Origin: Pseudoglutamicibacter cumminsii
Lineage (GTDB): Bacteria > Actinomycetota > Actinomycetes > Actinomycetales > Micrococcaceae
Direction: 5' to 3'
DNA length: 64,000 bases
NCBI RefSeq assembly: GCF_016907775.1
Contig: NZ_JAFBCO010000001.1
Coordinates: forward strand, 248,001 to 312,000
The notes beneath the pieces were generated by a model, which worked only from the letters and a program-made list of their open reading frames with translations, did no database searches and was not told the origin of the DNA. Below are positions 62,840-64,000 of this stretch, piece after piece. The translations under genes and the position numbers were made by a program. The first letter of the stretch is position 1. Every line of letters starts with the position of its first letter.

Positions 62840-63796
62840 ATGCCAGAGTTCTCAGCACAGGTTCAAGCGCTACGGTCACTGATCGAGTCGGGAGAGCTCA
62901 TCTCCGAAGACGCTGATGGCCTAATCCAACTTGCTAAACCAGCCGTAACCCTTCCCTACTCCAACAGCACTCCTACCGAGCATGGTTCGTACTTCGGTGG
63001 CAGGCCGTATCTTCCGGAAGGTTCGGCCTGGCCCGTCGCAAAGAGCGGTCAGCCATTGCTCCATGTCATTCAGCTAAATTTTGCCGATATTGTCCGTCAT
63101 GTGCGTGCGGAGGGGGCATCGGAAAGCGAAGCAACTCTCGACGAATTGATTCCGGAGTCAGGAATTTTTCAACTCTTTGTCGGTGCTGATCCGCTCTCTG
63201 GCGGATTTGATTCGGATTCGCCTGGCGACGGCATGGAAATTCGCTATATCCCTGAGCCTGCGGAAGGCTTTGGCAACCACAGCTTCCCTGGACCTCATAC
63301 CGCGGAGCCTGCCGCATTCGATGAACAGCACGAGGATTATTGCTCCCCGTTTAGCGAGGATATTGGGGAGGTTATGAACTCTCCGATTTCCTTGTCTAGT
63401 GCAGTGGCAATGATCCCACCCACTGACCAAGCAGCGTACGAGGCTTTGAAGTCTAGAAAAAGCGATGACTTTCTTGAAAACTTTGATTACTTTGATGAGC
63501 TGGTTGAATTGCGGAAAGCAGCCAGCCACAAAAGTGACATCATGCTCGGCGGTTTCCCAGCTTTCGCCCAAGACCCTACAGAGCCCGATGGGTACGTTCA
63601 CTTCCTAGAAATTGATTCCACATATCTGGAAGGAGAAGAGCTCCCCTTCGAGATCATGTGGGGTGACTTAGGTGTAGCTCACGTATTCCTACACCCAGAC
63701 GCGTTGAAGAAAATGCATGCCGGCGAGGCCGTGGTGTACCGCTCCGAAAATACTGGCACAACCGATGGTGCTGTGTTTTCCTGGGATTGCGGCTAA
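62840..63796 (+). CDS. DUF1963 (YwqG-like) family protein
   Basis: 318 residues. The family pattern is clear: GSYFGGRPYLPEGSAWPVAKSGQPLLHVIQLNF near the start, GIFQLFVG, MLGGFPAFAQDP in the last third and FEIMWGDLGVAHVFLHPDALKK near the end. No signal peptide. Function of the family is not known. A 75-base diverged copy of its 5' part lies at 61026-61102. GAGGAAG precedes ATG 62840. Confidence 0.87.
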   Translation: MPEFSAQVQALRSLIESGELISEDADGLIQLAKPAVTLPYSNSTPTEHGSYFGGRPYLPEGSAWPVAKSGQPLLHVIQLNFADIVRHVRAEGASESEATLDELIPESGIFQLFVGADPLSGGFDSDSPGDGMEIRYIPEPAEGFGNHSFPGPHTAEPAAFDEQHEDYCSPFSEDIGEVMNSPISLSSAVAMIPPTDQAAYEALKSRKSDDFLENFDYFDELVELRKAASHKSDIMLGGFPAFAQDPTEPDGYVHFLEIDSTYLEGEELPFEIMWGDLGVAHVFLHPDALKKMHAGEAVVYRSENTGTTDGAVFSWDCG

Positions 63797-64000
63797 TTCA
63801 GTTTTCCGCAGGCCCCCATCTAGCTTGCTTTTATCGCCCGTTCAACGGGCACATGACTTGGCACGCTTCTCTTTCGTGTGTCTCGCACGGAAGATAGGGA
63901 AATAAAGCCAACGAAGAGACCGAGCGCATTCGCAGGTTTGCGCATGTATTTCCCGCCTATACTCACCTTAAGTGGATATCTGTCTGGGCGGTCTTGGGGG
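63797..64000. other. Terminal 204 bases without a gene
   Basis: A short hairpin GCCCGTT-C-AACGGGC at 63836-63850 is preceded by TTTTAT and may end the DUF1963 transcript. Nothing else is recognised before the window ends. Confidence 0.4.

Noticed and set aside
1-64000. tRNA or rRNA genes, integrases, insertion sequences
   Set aside because: None seen by reading; no cloverleaf, transposase motif or terminal inverted repeats were recognised.

Overview
The window comes from a high-GC Gram-positive actinobacterium, most likely a member of the Micrococcaceae (Rothia / Glutamicibacter / Pseudoglutamicibacter type). This is inferred from base composition, the fdxA-dapC pair, a Corynebacterium-like gluBCD glutamate transporter, fused oligopeptide ABC ATPases, and surface proteins ending in an LAxTG-type sorting signal. 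No tRNA, rRNA, CRISPR array or prophage was seen.

Layout: 0-2 kb, 3' part of a glutamate ABC transporter operon (gluB end, gluC, gluD). 2-11.6 kb, housekeeping genes: MFS exporter, citrate synthase, dapC, 7Fe ferredoxin, DUF2332 protein, typA, PH-like membrane protein. 11.6-24 kb, two adjacent oligopeptide ABC systems, each with lipoprotein, two permeases and a fused double ATPase, all on the minus strand. 24.3-37.4 kb, a surface-protein locus with three related exported proteins and an alpha/beta hydrolase between the second and third. The first two are giant Rib/YPDG-repeat proteins, and each is interrupted near its 5' end: one by a frameshift at a seven-base homopolymer, the other by a single in-frame TAG. 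37.7-44.4 kb, aldo/keto reductase, APC permease, a hypothetical gene, patatin, ZIP transporter and Bcr/CflA exporter. 44.5-49.1 kb, a two-component system behind two copies of a lipoprotein-OmpA gene pair; the two copies share upstream boxes at identical spacing. 49.2-54.2 kb, ferredoxin reductase plus Rieske ferredoxin and a MacB/FtsX-type ABC system. 54.4-59.6 kb, small enzymes and a heavy-metal P-type ATPase. 59.7-62.8 kb, a decayed accessory patch of broken, chimeric and duplicated gene pieces around an intact ribbon-helix-helix/VOC pair. 62.8-63.8 kb, a DUF1963 gene.

The most interesting parts are (a) the surface-protein locus, where a homopolymer in the signal-peptide region and near-identical tandem repeats suggest switchable or degrading adhesins, and (b) the duplicated lipoprotein-OmpA cassettes next to a two-component system, with a three-box promoter footprint that may be the regulator's target. 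Everything here was read from sequence alone; family names are from recognised motifs, not from database searches.
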